Source: an uncultured Lachnospiraceae bacterium
Lineage (GTDB): Bacteria > Bacillota > Clostridia > Lachnospirales > Lachnospiraceae
Assembly (NCBI GenBank): GCA_902782815.1
Contig: CACZOS010000094.1
Coordinates: 1-7,733 of the forward strand
Direction of reading: 5' to 3'
Length of the DNA stretch: 7,733 nt
Position numbers and translations under genes: made by a program. This document shows, one piece after another, positions 4,859-7,733 of the stretch (the stretch's first letter is position 1; every line of letters begins with the position of its first letter). The notes under the pieces were generated by a model, which was given only the letters and a program-made list of their open reading frames with translations, did not search any database and had not been told where the DNA came from.

Positions 4859-7051
4859 TCACTTTTCACCGTCATACTCTTTGAAATAGATCCGGTAAGC
4901 ATTATAGGAACCCATCTCCACGGGAAGGAGATATCCGGCCTCCATCAATCCTTCGGCCGGGTAGAGTCTTCCGCTCTTTTCCTCCCGGTATAAGGTTCCC
5001 GGCTTAAGCCCTTTCAGTCTTAAATAGGTAGGAAGGGAAGCTCCGTGGATATTCTGCATCACTGCGCAAACAAGAGCCCTGCTTCCATCCTCCGAGACGA
5101 ACATCCAGGCAGCGGTTTCATCCATGAAAGGGTTGGTCAGACGGTAATACAGTCCGTCATGGATCAGGTCACGGAAACGACGGTATTCCATGATCTGTTT
5201 TCTTACCTCCTCCTTCTCTTCCACCGGCATGAGGGCCGGGTCGAGCTCATAACCGAAGGTTCCTGCCATGGCAACGGTTCCCCTGGTTGCAAGTGGGGTA
5301 ATCCTTCCGGTCTGATGATTGGGTACTGCGGAAACATGGGACCCCACAGCTGAGATGGGATAGCCGAAGGAGGTACCGTACTGGATCCTCAGCCTGTCAA
5401 TGGCATCGGTATTGTCACTGCACCAGATCTGAGGAGCATAATAAAGCATACCTGCGTCAAATCTTCCGCCCCCGCCGCTGCAGCCTTCCAGGAGCAGATC
5501 AGGATAACGTGCCAGCAATCTTTCAAGAAAATCATACAGACCCAGCATATAGTCGTATAAGACCTTCCCCTGATCCTCGGTATCATGGGAATAGAAATCG
5601 GCAATAGACCGGTTAAAGTCCCATTTCACATAGGAAATATCTCCCTGATCCAGAATATTGCATACAGCATCGAAGATATGATCCACCACCTCTTTTCTGG
5701 AAAAATCCAGAACCAGCTGATAGCGGGCAAGAACCGGATCCCTGCCCGGAATCTTTAATACCCAGTCGGGATGAGCCCGGTAGAGATCACTGTCTTCACT
5801 GATGCATTCCGGCTCAAACCAGATGCCGAATTTTATTCCCAGGTCAGTGATCCTTTTCACCAGATGACCCAGGGATTCTCCCAGTTTATCCTCGTTTACA
5901 AACCAGTCTCCCAGTCCGGAATAATCATCATCTCTCTTGCCGAACCATCCGTCGTCCATGACGATCAGATCGATTCCCAGATCCATTGCCTCCACAGCCA
6001 GCCGGTAGATATCTTCCCCGTTAAAGTCGAAATAACATCCTTCCCAGCTGTTGAGGAGAATGGGTCTTGCTCCGTCGCGATGAGGCCCCCGGCAGATATG
6101 CCGGCGGATACATTTATGCAGGTTATGGGACAAACGTGAAAGACCGTTCCCACTATAGCTCATGATTACTTCCGGGCAAAGGAAGGTCTCACCCCTGGAC
6201 AGGGGATAGGAAAAATGATCATCCATAAGTCCCATAAGAACTCTGGTTCCTCCGGTCTGATCTTTCTCCGCTTCCGCTTTAAATCCGCCGCTGTAAACAA
6301 AAGACATGGCATAGCAGGATCCGGCATCTTCCGTGGTTTCCCTGTCGGCTACAATGATCATGGGATTATACTGATGGCTTGACATCCCTCTTCTGCTGCC
6401 GATAACCTGACAGCTGTGACTGATCCCGGTCCGCTGGAAATTCCGCTCCATGGCATGACGCCCGTTGAAAGAGATCAGATCGTAGTCTCCACCCACAAAA
6501 TCCAGGCAGGAGGCCTGAACTTTTTCCAGATGGATGGTTCCTTCCCCCTCATAAGAGATTTTCGCCGACCGGGTGATGATATCCAGGGAGGGAATAATAC
6601 CATAGAGCAGGTCTACTTTTACACCTGTACAGGGATCTGCCATACGGATCTCCAGGGTCTGGGCTTCATCTTCCCCGGCATAAACAGCAGGAAGTCCCTT
6701 CAGCCTGTACTTTCCCTGCATGATCCGGTGTCCTTCATAATGGAGAGCACAGGCGAAAGACCCGTCGGAATTGCGAAGAATAAGGGCCGGATTGCGGTAA
6801 TCTCCCGTTCCCAGGGTGGGGTACTCCTGAGGCAGGGTATCCATGGAGTAGGTCTTGTCCCTGCCCGCTATATAAGGGTTGCCGGAAAATCCCCGGTCAG
6901 AGTAAAAAAGCAGATAATCCATGTTGCCGGAAGTACGCTTTCCATAATAGAGGTGAAGAAGGTAGCCGTTTTTGTCTACCTGCATCTGGTAGCTGCTGTT
7001 CAGGGTATGTAAAGTAAAGATTCTTTCTTTCTCAAGATATTGAATACTCAT
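4859..7051 (-). CDS. Alpha-galactosidase, glycoside hydrolase family 36
   Basis: Hydrolyses terminal alpha-1,6-linked galactose from melibiose, raffinose, stachyose and similar sugars with retention of configuration. From ATG 7051 it is 730 aa, the normal length for bacterial GH36 enzymes (AgaA/RafA/MelA type), and it has no signal peptide, so it works in the cytoplasm on imported sugar. An N-terminal beta-sandwich domain (about 1-320) precedes the (beta/alpha)8 barrel. Barrel motifs include VMDDGWFGKRDDD (about 364-376), GIWFEPE (409-415), VKWDFNR with nucleophile Asp478, LEGCSGGGGRFD (521-532), and CSDNTDAIDR with acid/base Asp546. These fit Asp478 and Asp548 that I recall for Geobacillus AgaA. 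A small C-terminal beta domain ends the protein. The start is set by AAAGGAG 8 nt upstream; the open frame continues to a TTG at 7153 but crosses the promoter. It follows a sugar ABC permease gene, suggesting one alpha-galactoside utilisation locus. Confidence 0.96.
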   Translation of the reverse strand: MSIQYLEKERIFTLHTLNSSYQMQVDKNGYLLHLYYGKRTSGNMDYLLFYSDRGFSGNPYIAGRDKTYSMDTLPQEYPTLGTGDYRNPALILRNSDGSFACALHYEGHRIMQGKYRLKGLPAVYAGEDEAQTLEIRMADPCTGVKVDLLYGIIPSLDIITRSAKISYEGEGTIHLEKVQASCLDFVGGDYDLISFNGRHAMERNFQRTGISHSCQVIGSRRGMSSHQYNPMIIVADRETTEDAGSCYAMSFVYSGGFKAEAEKDQTGGTRVLMGLMDDHFSYPLSRGETFLCPEVIMSYSGNGLSRLSHNLHKCIRRHICRGPHRDGARPILLNSWEGCYFDFNGEDIYRLAVEAMDLGIDLIVMDDGWFGKRDDDYSGLGDWFVNEDKLGESLGHLVKRITDLGIKFGIWFEPECISEDSDLYRAHPDWVLKIPGRDPVLARYQLVLDFSRKEVVDHIFDAVCNILDQGDISYVKWDFNRSIADFYSHDTEDQGKVLYDYMLGLYDFLERLLARYPDLLLEGCSGGGGRFDAGMLYYAPQIWCSDNTDAIDRLRIQYGTSFGYPISAVGSHVSAVPNHQTGRITPLATRGTVAMAGTFGYELDPALMPVEEKEEVRKQIMEYRRFRDLIHDGLYYRLTNPFMDETAAWMFVSEDGSRALVCAVMQNIHGASLPTYLRLKGLKPGTLYREEKSGRLYPAEGLMEAGYLLPVEMGSYNAYRIYFKEYDGEK

Positions 7052-7059
7052 GACTGAGG

Positions 7060-7066
7060 CTCCTTT
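7060..7066 (-). promoter_or_regulatory. Ribosome binding site of the alpha-galactosidase gene
   Basis: AAAGGAG on the minus strand lies 8 nt before ATG at 7051. It selects this start over the upstream TTG at 7153 and over in-frame codons between them. Confidence 0.85.
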
Positions 7067-7132
7067 CGGCAAATCGTTATTTTCTCTGAAGGAATAAAAA
7101 TCATTTTCAATCCATATAGCATTTACCATATT

Positions 7133-7141
7133 AGTATAACA
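7133..7141 (-). promoter_or_regulatory. Candidate promoter of the alpha-galactosidase gene (extended -10)
   Basis: TGTTATACT on the minus strand is an extended -10 with a 5/6 TATAAT match, placed just downstream of the permease terminator. Only a poor -35 (TTTCTA, 16 bp upstream) is present, which the TGn extension may offset or which may mean an activator is needed. Transcription would start near 7126 and leave a leader of about 75 nt. Confidence 0.5.
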
Positions 7142-7170
7142 TTTATTTCCCAATTAGAAACTCTTTTCTC

Positions 7171-7200
7171 AAAAAAAAGGCTGTACCCTGAGGTACAGCC
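7171..7200 (-). terminator. Intrinsic terminator after the ABC permease gene
   Basis: GGCTGTACC (7179-7187) and GGTACAGCC (7192-7200) form a perfect 9-bp stem with a 4-nt loop. On the minus strand it is followed by eight T (A-run at 7171-7178). It lies 17 bp after the permease stop and should end most transporter transcripts before the alpha-galactosidase gene. Confidence 0.93.
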
Positions 7201-7217
7201 CCTGAAATATTCTGATC

Positions 7218-7733
7218 CTATTTAACGGCACCGGAAGTAACACCTTCAACGATGAATCTCTGAAGGAACAGATAAAGGATAAGGATAGGCAGCATGGCAA
7301 GAAGCAGTGCGGCCATAACCAGACCGATATCCGTGGAATATGTTCCGTAGAATACCTGTGTCGCGATCGGAATAGTGTAAAGATCTTTCTTTGCAAGTAC
7401 AAGGGATGGCAGGAGGTAGTCGTTCCAGAAAGCCATCGCGTCAATGATTGCCACTGTCGCGATCGTGGGCTTGATCAACGGGAATACGATCTTCCAGAAG
7501 GTCTGCCAACGGTTACATCCGTCAATCTTCGCCGCTTCTTCCAGGGCGATCGGCACATTGGTGTTGATCGCACCATGGAACATGAAGGTCGCCATCGACA
7601 GGGAGAAACCGACATGCATGAAGATCAGGGTCGCTCTATGGCTCAGCAGATTCAAAATACCACCGTAAAGAGAAACCAGAGGAATCATCAATACCTGGAA
7701 AGGAATAACCATGGAAGCAACCATAAGACCAAA
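7218..7733 (-). CDS. Carbohydrate ABC transporter permease, MalG/MsmG type (5' end cut by window edge)
   Basis: The inner-membrane permease subunit of a binding-protein-dependent sugar importer (CUT1 family), pairing with a second permease and an ATPase. The 171 visible residues run from the right edge to TAG at 7218-7220; the N-terminal part is missing. IPFQV near the start is typical of the third helix region of this family. The EAA loop that docks on the ATPase is intact: LEEAAKIDGCNRWQTFWKIV, starting near visible residue 64, followed by the usual FPLIKP. Several hydrophobic helices follow, and the protein ends in the family pattern LQRFIVEGVTSGAVK. The downstream alpha-galactosidase suggests alpha-galacto-oligosaccharide uptake (like MsmEFG or RafEFG), but the permease sequence does not prove the substrate. 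It is the last gene of its transcript because a strong terminator follows at once. Confidence 0.95.
   Translation of the reverse strand, partial: FGLMVASMVIPFQVLMIPLVSLYGGILNLLSHRATLIFMHVGFSLSMATFMFHGAINTNVPIALEEAAKIDGCNRWQTFWKIVFPLIKPTIATVAIIDAMAFWNDYLLPSLVLAKKDLYTIPIATQVFYGTYSTDIGLVMAALLLAMLPILILYLFLQRFIVEGVTSGAVK

Noticed and set aside
7099..7112. Catabolite-responsive element (cre) near the alpha-galactosidase promoter
   Set aside because: TGAAAATGATTTTT on the minus strand lacks the central CG and the 3' half of the palindrome; the match is too weak in AT-rich DNA.
7052..7153. N-terminal extension of 34 residues on the alpha-galactosidase
   Set aside because: It begins at a TTG inside the promoter region; the ATG at 7051 has a strong ribosome site and gives the normal family length.

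Overview
This window looks like chromosomal DNA of a low-to-mid GC, Gram-positive Firmicute, most likely a Clostridia/Lachnospiraceae-type gut anaerobe. The reasons are the strong AGGAGG-type ribosome binding sites, intrinsic terminators with long T-runs, a membrane-anchored amidase beside a PdaA-type lipoprotein deacetylase, a methionyl-tRNA synthetase with a C-terminal tRNA-binding domain, a LarB protein, and a carbohydrate ABC permease followed by a GH36 alpha-galactosidase. Base composition looks close to 50% GC by eye. The species cannot be named from this.

Layout, left to right. (1) 1-1596, minus strand: a two-gene cell-wall operon. A membrane-anchored zinc N-acetylmuramoyl-L-alanine amidase (643-1596) is followed after 7 bp by a PdaA-type polysaccharide deacetylase lipoprotein that runs off the left edge (1-635). 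(2) 1777-2535, minus: larB, the first enzyme of nickel-pincer nucleotide cofactor synthesis, with its own leader and promoter and no other lar gene in view. (3) 2536-2771: a divergent regulatory region holding a minus-strand promoter for larB and a plus-strand promoter for metG. (4) 2772-4736, plus: metG, methionyl-tRNA synthetase. (5) 4766-4816: a strong terminator that can work on both strands, between the convergent metG and alpha-galactosidase genes. (6) 4859-7051, minus: a cytoplasmic GH36 alpha-galactosidase. (7) 7171-7200: a perfect-stem terminator on the minus strand. (8) 7218-7733, minus: the 3' part of a MalG/MsmG-type sugar ABC permease, cut by the right edge.

How the genes fit together. 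The permease and the alpha-galactosidase form a plausible uptake-and-hydrolysis unit for alpha-galactosides such as raffinose, stachyose or melibiose. A terminator plus a separate extended -10 promoter lie between them, so the hydrolase may be expressed at a different level from the transporter. The amidase and deacetylase pair resembles the CwlD/PdaA chemistry that makes muramic delta-lactam in spore cortex, although a vegetative wall role is also possible. metG and larB are divergently transcribed with no obvious functional link. I see no mobile element, CRISPR array, RNA gene, phage gene or clearly new defence-type system. Most of the window is ordinary chromosomal sequence; the most interesting points are the wall operon with its sporulation-like promoter and the isolated larB with a structured leader.
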